NCBI GenBank assembly: GCA_038528385.1
Contig: JBCBET010000001.1
Location: 806,001 to 870,000 of the forward strand
From: Shimia_B sp038528385
GTDB taxonomy: Bacteria; Pseudomonadota; Alphaproteobacteria; Rhodobacterales; Rhodobacteraceae
DNA length: 64,000 nucleotides
Direction of reading: 5' to 3'
The position numbers and the translations under genes are program-made. This document shows, piece by piece, positions 1 to 9,105 of this stretch. Within the stretch, counting starts at the first letter, position 1; every line of letters begins with the position of its first letter. Below the pieces are notes generated by a model. It was not told the origin of the DNA, made no database searches, and saw nothing but the letters and a program-made list of their open reading frames with translations.

Positions 1-44
1 TGCTTCTACCCATGAAAGAAACGCAAGACGAGCCGCCACGCCCC

Positions 45-2309
45 ATGAGCCACGATACCGAAAGCCCCGCCCTCGCCTATCATCGCCTTCCAAAGCCCGG
101 AAAGCTCGAGATACGCGCGACAAAGCCCCTGGCCAACGGGCGCGACCTGGCCCGCGCCTATTCGCCCGGCGTGGCCGAAGCCTCCAGCGCGATCGTGGCC
201 GATGCGGACGCGGCGCGGGATTACACGGCGCGCGGCAACCTCGTGGCGGTCGTCTCCAACGGCTCGGCCGTCCTCGGACTGGGCAATATCGGGGCGCTCG
301 CCTCGAAACCGGTCATGGAGGGCAAGGCGGTCCTTTTCAAGAAATTCGCCGATATCGACTGTTTCGACATCGAAATCGACGAGGCCGACCCCGAAAAGCT
401 CGCCGATATCGTCTGCGCGCTGGAGCCCACTTTCGGCGCGATCAACCTCGAGGACATCAAGGCGCCCGATTGCTTCATCGTGGAAAGGATCTGCCGCGAG
501 CGCATGAACATTCCGGTCTTCCACGATGACCAGCACGGCACGGCGATCGTCGTGGGCGCGGCGGCCACCAATGCGCTGCGCGTGGTGGGCAAGGCGTTCG
601 AGGACATCAAGATCGTCTCCACCGGAGGCGGCGCGGCGGGGATCGCCTGCCTCGACATGCTCCTCAAGCTCGGCGTGAAACGGGAGAATGTCTGGCTCTG
701 CGACATCGACGGGTTGGTCCATGGAGGGCGCGGGAATTCGACGCCGCAAAAGGACGCCTACGCACAAGGCACGGAGCCCGGTACGCTGGGCGAGGTGATC
801 GAGGGGGCAGATCTCTTCCTCGGGCTGTCGGGGCCAGGCGTGCTCAAACCCGAGATGGTCGCGAAGATGGCCGCGCGGCCCATCGTCTTCGCCCTCGCCA
901 ACCCCACGCCCGAGATCCTGCCCGACGAGGTGCGCGCCGTGGCGCCGCACGCCATCGTCGCCACGGGGCGGAGCGATTTCCCGAACCAGGTCAACAACGT
1001 CCTTTGCTTTCCGTTCATCTTCCGGGGCGCCCTCGACGTGGGCGCGACCGAGATCAACGACGCCATGGAAATCGCCTGCATCGAGGGCATCGCGGCCCTG
1101 GCCCGCGCCACGACAAGCGCGGAGGCGGCGGCGGCCTACAAGGGGGAACAGCTTTCCTTCGGGGTGGACTACCTGATCCCGAAACCCTTCGACCCTCGCC
1201 TCATGGGAGTGGTGGCCTCCGCCGTGGCGGGCGCGGCAATGGAAACGGGCGTGGCCACAAGAGAGATCGACGTCGCGGCCTACAAGCGCGAACTCGACGG
1301 CTCCGTCTTCCGTTCGGCCCTCATCATGCGGCCCGTCTTCGAGGCCGCCCTGACCGCGACGCGGCGCGTGGTCTTCGCCGAGGGCGAGGACGAGCGCGTG
1401 CTGCGCTGCGCCCAGGCCACGCTGGAGGACCTGTCGGAGTTTCCGATCCTCATCGGGCGGCCCGACGTGATCGAGGCGCGCTGCGAGCGGGCGGGGCTCA
1501 AGATCAGGCCCGGGGATTTCGACGTGGTCGACCCGAACGACGACCCCCGCTACCGCGATTACTGGAACACCTATCACGGGCTCATGGCCCGGCGCGGCGT
1601 GACACCCGACATCGCCCGCGCGATCATGCGCACGAACACGACGGCCATCGGCGCGGTCATGGTGCATCGGGAAGAGGCGGACAGCCTCGTCTGCGGCACG
1701 TTCGGGCAATACCACTGGCACCTGAGATACATCACCGAGGTGTTGAGCGGGACGGACGAAGATCTCCATCCCATCGGCGCGTTGTCGATGATGATCCTGG
1801 AGGACGGCCCGCTCTTTCTGGCGGACACCCATGTCCACGATCAACCGACGGCGGAGCAGATCGCGGAGACGACGATCGCCGCGGCCCGTCATGTGCGCCG
1901 CTTCGGCGTAGAGCCGCGCATCGCGCTTCTGTCGCGGTCCCAATTCGGTGATCAGGATTGCGGCACGGGCCGCACCATGCGCGGCGCGATGGAGATCCTC
2001 GACGCGGCCCCGCGCGACTTCATGTACGAAGGCGAGATGCACGCAGCCTTCGCTTTGAGCGCCGAGAACCGGGAGCGGATCTTTCCCGGCTCCCGCCTTA
2101 CCCAGGATGCCAACGTGCTCGTCTTCGGGATGGCGGATGCGGCCTCGGGCGTGCGCAACATCCTGAAATACAAGGCGCGCGGGCTCGAAGTGGGCCCGAT
2201 CCTCATGGGCATGGGCAACCGCGCCCATATTGCCACGCCCACGATCACGGCGCGCGGGCTTCTGAACATGACTGCGCTCGCGGGCACGCCCGTGGCGCAA
2301 TATGGCTGA
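45..2309 (+). CDS. maeB: NADP-dependent malic enzyme with C-terminal phosphotransacetylase-like domain
   Basis: Oxidatively decarboxylates malate to pyruvate with NADP, linking the TCA cycle to gluconeogenesis and NADPH supply in the cytosol. The 754-residue length is typical of the large bacterial MaeB. An N-terminal malic-enzyme and NAD(P)-binding region covers about residues 1-430 (AYSPGVAEAS, FHDDQHGTAIV, STGGGAAGIA). A PTA-like C-terminal half follows (VVFAEGEDERVLRCA, NTTAIGAVMV), usually regulatory rather than catalytic in this family. I start at 45 because MSHDTESPALAYHR matches the usual N-terminus; an in-frame ATG at 12 is the alternative, and neither has a clear ribosome binding site. 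The stop overlaps the next reading frame by 8 bases. Confidence 0.95.
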   Translation: MSHDTESPALAYHRLPKPGKLEIRATKPLANGRDLARAYSPGVAEASSAIVADADAARDYTARGNLVAVVSNGSAVLGLGNIGALASKPVMEGKAVLFKKFADIDCFDIEIDEADPEKLADIVCALEPTFGAINLEDIKAPDCFIVERICRERMNIPVFHDDQHGTAIVVGAAATNALRVVGKAFEDIKIVSTGGGAAGIACLDMLLKLGVKRENVWLCDIDGLVHGGRGNSTPQKDAYAQGTEPGTLGEVIEGADLFLGLSGPGVLKPEMVAKMAARPIVFALANPTPEILPDEVRAVAPHAIVATGRSDFPNQVNNVLCFPFIFRGALDVGATEINDAMEIACIEGIAALARATTSAEAAAAYKGEQLSFGVDYLIPKPFDPRLMGVVASAVAGAAMETGVATREIDVAAYKRELDGSVFRSALIMRPVFEAALTATRRVVFAEGEDERVLRCAQATLEDLSEFPILIGRPDVIEARCERAGLKIRPGDFDVVDPNDDPRYRDYWNTYHGLMARRGVTPDIARAIMRTNTTAIGAVMVHREEADSLVCGTFGQYHWHLRYITEVLSGTDEDLHPIGALSMMILEDGPLFLADTHVHDQPTAEQIAETTIAAARHVRRFGVEPRIALLSRSQFGDQDCGTGRTMRGAMEILDAAPRDFMYEGEMHAAFALSAENRERIFPGSRLTQDANVLVFGMADAASGVRNILKYKARGLEVGPILMGMGNRAHIATPTITARGLLNMTALAGTPVAQYG

Positions 2310-2819
2310 CCGCGCGCATAGCCGCCGGCAATGGCGGCGGGCGGTGAACCTCTCCGCGCTGCTGGGCTGGACGCTCTTTTGCTTCGAGAGCGCCTTGGGA
2401 ACGCTGTCGGAGGAACCGGGGCGGCTCGTGCACCTCCTGATGCTCCTGCCCTGGGCGGCGGCGCTCGGGCTGCCTGTTGCTTTCGCGGTCTGTTGGATCA
2501 TCGGCGGGCCGCTCTTTTGGCGGCTGCTGCGCCGACCGGAACGCGCATTAAGGCGGCGCTGGCGGGCGCGGGATACGCTGCCGTCTTCGCCGGCACCTCG
2601 ATCCTGCATGGCCGGTTGATCGGGCTCAGGATCGCGCGAGACGACAGCTTCAACTCGCAAATCGATGGCGGCGATTATGTCCGCCCCGTCGACGGGATAC
2701 TCACGGCCGATGGCTGGCTCGTGGTGGCGCAGAACGCCGTGGTCTTCGTTGCCATCGGCGCGGCGGTGGGGCTTTTTGGTGCATTGGCTCGTAGGCCCGC
2801 CGCGTGGTGCGGGCGGTGA
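2302..2819 (+). pseudogene. Frameshifted small membrane protein
   Basis: Not a recognised family. The first reading frame (from ATG 2302) encodes hydrophobic segments such as LLMLLPWAAALGLPVAFAVCW, but runs into arginine-rich nonsense after about 2545. The frame starting upstream at 2331 becomes protein-like exactly there (AALAGAGYAAVFAGTSIL, then NAVVFVAIGAAVGLFGALA) and ends at 2819. Joining the two gives a roughly 170-residue protein with about four membrane segments. I infer one indel near 2530-2550. Whether it is a real mutation or a sequence error cannot be told here. It overlaps the end of maeB and was probably cotranscribed with it. Confidence 0.55.
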
Positions 2820-3028
2820 GGCAAAGGCGCATTGAGCGGGCTTGGGCAACACCCCCTCTCCGCGCGCGTCGGGCCCGACACGCCGGAGTAAACCATCCCG
2901 GTTCGGCGACGAGACCCTGACGAAAGTGCAGAGCATCCGGGGCCCCGGAGCAAAGGATCGACCGGTCGCCCGACGCGGGCCCGCTTGTCCCTCTCCTTGC
3001 GAAAAAAAGACTTCCGCGAAACGTCTCG

Positions 3029-3128
3029 GCAAATTCCTTGCGCAGGAGTTTGGGCTATCTTCGCCGTCCCGGAGACGGCGCCAAAACCCTTCTCGAAGGA
3101 TTTGCCCATTCCCTCGCAAGGAATTTGC
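3029..3128. repeat. 14-bp perfect inverted repeat in the maeB-prpE gap
   Basis: The gap from 2820 to 3210 (about 390 bases) holds no convincing gene. It contains the perfect inverted repeat GCAAATTCCTTGCG (3029-3042) and its complement (3115-3128), with 72 bases between. A short inner hairpin, CCTTC-TC-GAAGG, lies near 3089-3100. AT-rich stems in GC-rich flanks resemble the hairpins after argF at 28699-28773. A terminator or transcript-end structure is the likeliest role; no T-run follows. Confidence 0.5.
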
Positions 3129-3210
3129 GTCCCGCGGGGCGTGCGAGCGCAATCATTCTTGCCGCTTGGCGCACCCATCGCCTACACCCGCCGGAACGGG
3201 GGAGGACCGC

Positions 3211-5127
3211 ATGGGATACAAGGACGTCTATTCCGGCTGGCAGGCCGATCCGGAGAGCTTCTGGATGGAGGCCGCCCATGCCATCGACTGGGTCAAGGCG
3301 CCCACGAGGGCCCTAGATGACAGCCGCGCGCCGCTCTCCGAATGGTTCACGGATGCCGAGGTCAACACCTGCTGGAACGCGGTGGACCGCCACGTGGAGG
3401 CCGGCCGGGGGAGCCACGCCGCCATTATCTATGACAGCCCCATCACCGGGAAATCCGCCACGATCACCTATGCCGACCTGCAGGGGCGCACCGCCGCCCT
3501 CGCCGGCGCGCTTGCGGCGCGCGGCATCTCCCTAGGCGACCGCGTCATCATCTACATGCCCATGGTGCCCGAAGCGCTCATGGCCATGCTGGCCTGCGCC
3601 CGCATCGGGGCGATCCATTCGGTGGTCTTCGGCGGCTTCGCCTCAAACGAATTGGCGGTGCGCATCGACGACGCCACGCCCAAGGCGATCATCGCCGCCT
3701 CATGCGGTTGCGAGCCGGGCCGCATCGTCCCCTACAAGCCGCTCCTCGACGAGGCGATCGCCATGGCGGGGCACAAGCCCGACTTTCAGATCATCCTCCA
3801 GCGCGAGGAAGGGCCCTGCGATCTGGGGCCCTCGGACGTGGACTGGCACGCCGCGCAGGAGGGCGTGATCCCGGCGGCCTGCGTCCCCGTACCCGGCACC
3901 CATCCCGCCTATATCCTCTATACGTCCGGCACCACGGGCCAGCCCAAGGGCGTCGTGCGCCCCACCGCGGGGCATCTCGTGGCGCTCAACTGGACGATGA
4001 AGAACGTATACGACATCAATCCGCCCACTGCGGAGGGCACGGAGGTCTTCTGGGCCGCCTCGGATGTGGGGTGGGTCGTGGGCCACAGCTACATCTGCTA
4101 TGCTCCCCTCACCCACGGCAATACCACCGTGGTCTTCGAGGGTAAGCCCGTCGGCACGCCCGACGCGGGCACCTTCTGGCGCGTGATCCAAGACCACAAG
4201 GTCAAAGCGCTCTTCACCGCGCCCACCGCCTTCCGCGCCATCAAGCGGGACGATCCGAAAGGCGCGTTGGTCGGCGACTACGACCTCTCCTCGCTGGAAT
4301 GCCTCTACCTCGCCGGGGAGCGGGCCGACCCCGACACCATCATCTGGGCGCAGGAAAAGCTCGGCGTACCTGTCATCGACCACTGGTGGCAGACAGAGAC
4401 GGGCTATGCCATCGCCGCCAATCCCATGGGGATCGAGAAGCTGCCGGTGAAGCTCGGCTCCCCCTCGGTGCCCATGCCCGGCTACGACGTGCAGATCCTC
4501 TCCGACGAGGGTCACCCGCTCGCGCCGGGCGAACTCGGCGCCATCGCCGTGAAGCTTCCCTTGCCCCCCGGCACGCTCCCCACACTCTGGAACGCCGAAG
4601 AGCGCTTCACGAAAAGCTACCTCGACGCCTTCCCGGGTTATTACGAGACGGGCGATGCGGGCATGATCGACGAGGATGGCTACCTCTACATCATGGCGCG
4701 CACCGATGACGTCATCAACGTGGCGGGCCACCGGCTCTCCACCGGGGCGATGGAGGAGGTGCTGGCCGGGCATCCCGACGTGGCCGAATGCGCCGTCATC
4801 GGCGTCACCGACGCGCTCAAGGGTCAGCTTCCGCTCGGCTTCCTGTGCCTCAACTCCGGCACCCAGAGGCCCGAGCCCGAGATCGTGGCCGAGGTCATCG
4901 CCAAGGTGCGCGACGAGATCGGGCCCGTGGCGGCCTTCAAGCTCGCCGCCGTCGTGCCGCGCCTGCCAAAGACCCGCTCGGGCAAGATCCTGCGCGGCAC
5001 GATGGTCAAGATCGCCGATAGCGAAGCCTACAAGATGCCGGCGACCATCGACGATCCCGAGATATTGGGAGAGATCGAGCTGGCGTTGAAAGGGCTGGGC
5101 TACGCGCAAGCTTCCCACATCAAATGA
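3211..5127 (+). CDS. prpE: Propionyl-CoA synthetase (propionate-CoA ligase)
   Basis: Activates propionate to propionyl-CoA through an adenylate intermediate in the cytosol. The 638-residue protein has the AMP-forming acyl-CoA synthetase core: YTSGTTGQPKGVV near residue 237, DHWWQTETGY near 390, and RSGKILRGTM near 588 with the adenylation lysine. PTAFRAIKRDDPKG is the stretch I associate with PrpE rather than acetyl-CoA synthetase. Start ATG 3211 follows a GGGGGAGG ribosome binding site; the frame is open further upstream but does not look like protein. The window also holds mce and meaB, so propionyl-CoA probably enters the methylmalonyl-CoA route. The AT-rich insert begins at its stop codon. 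Confidence 0.94.
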   Translation: MGYKDVYSGWQADPESFWMEAAHAIDWVKAPTRALDDSRAPLSEWFTDAEVNTCWNAVDRHVEAGRGSHAAIIYDSPITGKSATITYADLQGRTAALAGALAARGISLGDRVIIYMPMVPEALMAMLACARIGAIHSVVFGGFASNELAVRIDDATPKAIIAASCGCEPGRIVPYKPLLDEAIAMAGHKPDFQIILQREEGPCDLGPSDVDWHAAQEGVIPAACVPVPGTHPAYILYTSGTTGQPKGVVRPTAGHLVALNWTMKNVYDINPPTAEGTEVFWAASDVGWVVGHSYICYAPLTHGNTTVVFEGKPVGTPDAGTFWRVIQDHKVKALFTAPTAFRAIKRDDPKGALVGDYDLSSLECLYLAGERADPDTIIWAQEKLGVPVIDHWWQTETGYAIAANPMGIEKLPVKLGSPSVPMPGYDVQILSDEGHPLAPGELGAIAVKLPLPPGTLPTLWNAEERFTKSYLDAFPGYYETGDAGMIDEDGYLYIMARTDDVINVAGHRLSTGAMEEVLAGHPDVAECAVIGVTDALKGQLPLGFLCLNSGTQRPEPEIVAEVIAKVRDEIGPVAAFKLAAVVPRLPKTRSGKILRGTMVKIADSEAYKMPATIDDPEILGEIELALKGLGYAQASHIK

Positions 5128-6760
5128 AACTGAAGACGAATGGCAAGGCTATCGAATATTTTATTGATAGCCCCAGTAAGACTAACACCGCTATTCCTCC
5201 AACCAAAAGAACTCCAGCGAGAATGAACTCAAAACTGCTCCTGTGCATCAACTCATTGTCAGCCAAAAGAAATCCCAATATTTTCTCGTCACCAACGCGC
5301 ACGTCGGCCTGCTCGATCACGGAAATGACTTGATACGTGACGACTGTTGCAAGAATAAATGCAAACACATCGCCAAAGAGTGATGGTGGTCGACCAGCGT
5401 ATCCCGAATAAACGACGATTAATCCGACAGAAACACATGCAAACAATTCCCCGGCACTTACCGGGTTAATTTTTGTGGCAATCAATCGGGAGATCGGAAC
5501 GCGGTAAGAATAAGGCAATTCAAGGTTCTTGACCGCAACGTCGGCATCCAAGACTGCATCGGTCAGCTTCGACGAGCTCAGCCTCCAAGCCAGCAACAGA
5601 GCCTCCCGCTTTTTCTCAGGAGCCACCGCTCGTTCTAGCAGGCGAGCCAAGTCGAACATTACCTCCTCACGACGAACCCTTGTCTCTGAGATTCTAGCGA
5701 ATAGGAAGCCGATCAAAATTGCGTAGAGCGTTATCGGTGCAGCAATAAAAACAAAATCCAACTCCTGACTCGTGGAAGTATCGAAGAACGAAATACTACC
5801 AAAGGCAATAGCAGATGCAACCGCGCCAAAGAATGCGTAGTTCCGCTCACCCTTGAAGTGAGCAAATACGTTGGCGGCGAAGATCAACATCGCCCCGAGA
5901 AGGATGCTCCAGCTCAACTCATCTAACCCGGCGGCATAGAGCCAAAAGAAGCCCAATACTGGCGCAAGATATACTATCAGTTGGGTAGAGCTACGCCTTG
6001 AAGTCGACACACCGATCCAGAAAAGAAAGCCCCCAAAACCTTCGATCATTCCAAAACCCAAAGAGCTATCTATTGAAAAAATATTGAATGCTGACACGTT
6101 CTCAAATGCGACTGCCCCACACACTGCAAAGAGAAAGGCAAAGGCCCTATTGGCGAGCTCCACTGCCCCAAAGGCGGCAACTGATTGTTCGCTCTGTTCA
6201 ATTGCCAAGAAAGACTTAGACTTGAAGATGACTGCAACCGCCATCAACAGTCCCGCAACGAGTCCCAGAATTTCACCTGAGAATTCGAACGCGTAACTCT
6301 GCGAACCCAAAGTTGGATTGAGAATACATGCGAGGCCGACGATTCCGATTATTGCAGAAAAAATCTCCACCTTACTCAAATTTGGAAAGCGCCCAGCGAA
6401 GAAAATAGGGAGCGCAAACATGAAAATAATTGGCCAAAGCTCATACAGAATTGCTACCGCTGAGTTTGAACCGAACTCAAAAGCCCTCACCAGAACATAA
6501 TATGACAGTGTAGCGGTAAATGCCGCTGCCGCAAGGTAACTAAGACTAACTGCGGAGAGTATTTCCTTGATACTGTGCGATCTCTTCTTGAAGATGAGGT
6601 AGATGCTCAAGTCGATCAAACAAGCCACAAAGCACGCTTTTGAAACGTACAAAAATGGCGACACATTTCCTACAGAAAGCGCATTAAATAAAGGGAAGAG
6701 GGAGTAAAATCCTACAGCTCCCAACATAGCAACTATCGAGGTCGTCTGATTTTGGCTCAC
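5120..6760 (-). CDS. EamA/DMT-like multi-pass membrane protein with extra C-terminal membrane domain
   Basis: Function unknown. About the first 300 residues look like the ten-helix drug/metabolite transporter (EamA) fold, with successive hydrophobic segments (LGAVGFYSLFPLF, IVGLACILNP, LGFFWLYAAGL). A charged linker of roughly 90 residues follows (LARLLERAVAPEKKREALLL), then about four more membrane segments to the C-terminus. The tail is not part of the ordinary family. The gene is strikingly AT-rich against its neighbours, which suggests horizontal transfer. I chose GTG 6760 (546 residues) because AGGTGA lies 7 bases upstream; ATG 6850 would add 30 residues. Its last codons run into the end of prpE on the other strand. 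Confidence 0.6.
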   Translation of the reverse strand: MSQNQTTSIVAMLGAVGFYSLFPLFNALSVGNVSPFLYVSKACFVACLIDLSIYLIFKKRSHSIKEILSAVSLSYLAAAAFTATLSYYVLVRAFEFGSNSAVAILYELWPIIFMFALPIFFAGRFPNLSKVEIFSAIIGIVGLACILNPTLGSQSYAFEFSGEILGLVAGLLMAVAVIFKSKSFLAIEQSEQSVAAFGAVELANRAFAFLFAVCGAVAFENVSAFNIFSIDSSLGFGMIEGFGGFLFWIGVSTSRRSSTQLIVYLAPVLGFFWLYAAGLDELSWSILLGAMLIFAANVFAHFKGERNYAFFGAVASAIAFGSISFFDTSTSQELDFVFIAAPITLYAILIGFLFARISETRVRREEVMFDLARLLERAVAPEKKREALLLAWRLSSSKLTDAVLDADVAVKNLELPYSYRVPISRLIATKINPVSAGELFACVSVGLIVVYSGYAGRPPSLFGDVFAFILATVVTYQVISVIEQADVRVGDEKILGFLLADNELMHRSSFEFILAGVLLVGGIAVLVLLGLSIKYSIALPFVFSFI

Positions 6761-6857
6761 TCGTTTGTCACCTATGTTTTCCAAGAAGTCGGCGCCTACC
6801 AAGCATTCATCAACGCTATTTTGACGCGTGTGGCACGTCAAGATTTCCATAAGCCTT

Positions 6858-6873
6858 CGCTAAATGTTTAGCG
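6858..6873. other. Palindrome at the right edge of the AT-rich insert
   Basis: CGCTAAATGTTTAGCG has 7-bp arms around a 2-base centre. It sits exactly where the AT-rich DNA stops and the GC-rich remnant of a binding-protein gene begins, so it may mark the insertion junction. I saw no matching copy at the left edge (about 5125). Confidence 0.4.
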
Positions 6874-6874
6874 T

Positions 6875-7165
6875 CCTCTCGGCGTGCAGGTCCTTGCGCT
6901 GGCCTATCGATCCGGTGAGGCCTGGAACGAGAGCGCCTTCGAGAACGCGGAATTCGATGCGCTCCTGGCGGACGCCACGGCCATCGCCGACGCCGACCGG
7001 CGGCGCGAGGTCATGGCCCGGATCCAGACGATCATGCAGGAGGAAGGCGTCGTCGTGCAGCCCTACTGGCGCTCGATCTTCCGCCATTTCCGCCCGGATG
7101 TGGTTGGGGCCGAGATGCACCCGACCTTCGAGATCCACGTGACGAAACTGGGCTTCGCCGCGTAA
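6875..7165 (+). pseudogene. C-terminal fragment of a peptide/nickel-type ABC substrate-binding protein
   Basis: Only about 95 codons remain, reading VLALAYRSGEAWNESAF, then LLADATAIADADRRREVMARIQ and VVVQPYWRSIF. This is the C-terminal lobe pattern of family 5 solute-binding proteins, in which residues near AYRSGEAWNES precede the end by about 90. No signal peptide or N-terminal lobe is present. The AT-rich insert lies directly upstream, so the simplest reading is that the rest of the gene was removed or replaced when that DNA arrived. A GTG at 6884 could start a short protein, but a functional product is unlikely. Confidence 0.7.
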
Positions 7166-7191
7166 CTCCGCTTGGAGTGGCGGCATCGCAT

Positions 7192-7222
7192 GCCTCCGGC
7201 GGAAGTACGGGGCACAAAGAAG
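7192..7222 (+). repeat. Dispersed intergenic repeat, copy A
   Basis: A 31-bp element starting GCCTCCGGCGGAAGTACGGG and ending GGCACAAAGAAG, 27 bases after the binding-protein fragment's stop. Three further copies lie at 26661-26690, 26846-26875 (minus strand) and 40368-40398. It resembles GCCTCCGGCGGGAGTA-type elements that I recall as common between genes in Rhodobacterales. The rest of the gap to 7371 shows nothing else. Confidence 0.75.
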
Positions 7223-7371
7223 CGGGGGACCGTGCCCTGCCGCCACAAAGTGCGCGCGGCGCGGCAGAGCGCTAAAGGGGACGGCGGGCGGGGCGCCTTT
7301 GCCGCGAGGCAAACAGCGTCCGTCCCGCCGTAACGCTTGTCTGTCGCGCGGAGCCGCGCGACAGGTGGGAC

Positions 7372-9021
7372 ATGAAAGCAGACGTCATCATCGTCGGCGC
7401 GGGTCTCGCGGGCCTCGCCGCAGCCGCGGAACTCGGGGACCGGGGCAAGCGGGTACTCGTCCTCGACCAAGAAGGCCCGCAGAACCTCGGCGGGCAGGCC
7501 TTCTGGTCCCTGGGCGGCCTCTTCATGGTCGACACGCCCGAGCAGCGCCGCATGGGCATCCGCGACAGCCACGCCCTCGCCACGCGCGATTGGCAGGGCT
7601 CGGCGGGCTTCGACCGCGACGAGGATCACTGGCCTCGCCTGTGGGCCGAACGCTACCTCGACTTCGCGGCGGGCGAGATGCGCGGCTGGCTCCACGCCAT
7701 GGGCCACCGCTGGTTCCCCGTCGTGGGCTGGGCCGAGCGGGGCGGCGGGTTTGCCACCGGCCACGGCAATTCCGTCCCCCGCTTCCACATCACCTGGGGC
7801 ACGGGTCCCGGCGTCCTCGCGCCCTTTCTCAACCGCTGCGCGGCGCATGAAGGCGCGGGCCGCCTCACCTATGCCTTCCGCCACCAGGTGGACCGGATCG
7901 AGAGGACGGACGGGCGCGCGTCGGGCGTTTCAGGCACCGTCCTCATCGAAGACGACGCGCCCCGCGGCGCGAAGACGACCCGCGACGCCGTGGGCGATTT
8001 TCGCGCGGAGGCCGACGCCGTCATCGTCACCTCGGGCGGCATCGGCGGCAACTTCGAGATGGTGCGCCGGAACTGGCCCACCGCGCGCCTCGGCCCCGTC
8101 CCTGACGACATGGTCGCGGGCGTGCCCGCACATGTGGACGGCCGCATGCTCACTATCTCCGAGGCTGCGGGCGGGCGCGTCATCAACAATGACCGCATGT
8201 GGCACTACACCGAGGGCGTGAAGAACTGGGACCCGATCTGGCCCGCGCACGGCATCCGCATCCTGCCCGGGCCCTCGTCGATGTGGCTCGACGCGCACGG
8301 CAACCGCCTCGCACCGCCCGCCCTGCCGGGCTTCGACAGCTTGGGCACGCTCAAAAGCATCCTCGCCACGGGCCAAAGCTACAGCTGGTTCATTCTCACC
8401 CAGCAGATCATCAAAAAGGAGTTTGCGCTCTCGGGCTCCGAGCAGAACCCGGATTTCACCTCAGGCAGCTGGCTCCAGGTTATCCGGGAACGCATTCTCT
8501 CGGGCAAACGCACCACCGGGCCCGTGGAGGCCTTCAAGGAGCGGGGCGAGGATTTCGTCGTGGCACAAAACCTGCCGCAGCTCGTGGCGGGCATGAACCA
8601 GGTGGCCGGTGGACAGCGCATCGAGGAGGCCCATCTGCGCGCGCAGATCGAGGCCCGCGACGCCCAGATCGACAATCCCTTCTCCAAGGACGCGCAGATC
8701 ATGGCGATCCACGCCGCCCGCAACTACCGCGGCGACCGCCTTATCCGCACGGCCAAGCCGCACAAGTTCCTCGATCCCGCCAACGCGCCGCTCATCGCCG
8801 TGCGTCTCCACATCCTCACGCGGAAGACCCTGGGCGGCCTCGAGACCAATCTCGACGGCCAGATGCTGCGTGCTGATGGGAGTGTCTTGGAGGGGCTTTA
8901 TGCAGCGGGCGAAGTGGCTGGGTTCGGCGGCGGCGGGCTGCACGGCTACAACGCGCTCGAAGGGACCTTCCTCGGCGGCTGCATCTTCTCCGGCCGGAAT
9001 GCGGGGCGCGCTGCGGGGTAG
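7372..9021 (+). CDS. FAD-binding dehydrogenase (fumarate reductase/KstD-like flavoprotein)
   Basis: A 549-residue flavoprotein with an N-terminal Rossmann FAD motif, VIIVGAGLAGLAAAAELG, and a C-terminal FAD-binding GGGGLHGYNALEGTFLGG. The layout matches the fumarate reductase/3-ketosteroid dehydrogenase flavoprotein superfamily, specifically the stand-alone FAD-binding dehydrogenase group of about 550 residues. There is no signal peptide, so it is probably cytosolic. The substrate is not evident and no partner subunit is adjacent. ATG 7372 follows ACAGGTGGGAC, giving a plausible ribosome binding site. Confidence 0.85.
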   Translation: MKADVIIVGAGLAGLAAAAELGDRGKRVLVLDQEGPQNLGGQAFWSLGGLFMVDTPEQRRMGIRDSHALATRDWQGSAGFDRDEDHWPRLWAERYLDFAAGEMRGWLHAMGHRWFPVVGWAERGGGFATGHGNSVPRFHITWGTGPGVLAPFLNRCAAHEGAGRLTYAFRHQVDRIERTDGRASGVSGTVLIEDDAPRGAKTTRDAVGDFRAEADAVIVTSGGIGGNFEMVRRNWPTARLGPVPDDMVAGVPAHVDGRMLTISEAAGGRVINNDRMWHYTEGVKNWDPIWPAHGIRILPGPSSMWLDAHGNRLAPPALPGFDSLGTLKSILATGQSYSWFILTQQIIKKEFALSGSEQNPDFTSGSWLQVIRERILSGKRTTGPVEAFKERGEDFVVAQNLPQLVAGMNQVAGGQRIEEAHLRAQIEARDAQIDNPFSKDAQIMAIHAARNYRGDRLIRTAKPHKFLDPANAPLIAVRLHILTRKTLGGLETNLDGQMLRADGSVLEGLYAAGEVAGFGGGGLHGYNALEGTFLGGCIFSGRNAGRAAG

Positions 9022-9105
9022 CGCGCGCGGTGGCCGAAGGGGGGACCACCGCGTGCCGGCGGCCCACCGGCATCCTGCCCGGATGGACCCCGCGGGCTGG
9101 CGCGC

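Noticed and set aside
6..3152. 1048-codon open frame on the minus strand opposite maeB
   Set aside because: It runs antisense through a clear MaeB gene. Its translation is Arg/Gly/His-rich without domains, the usual shadow of GC-rich codons.
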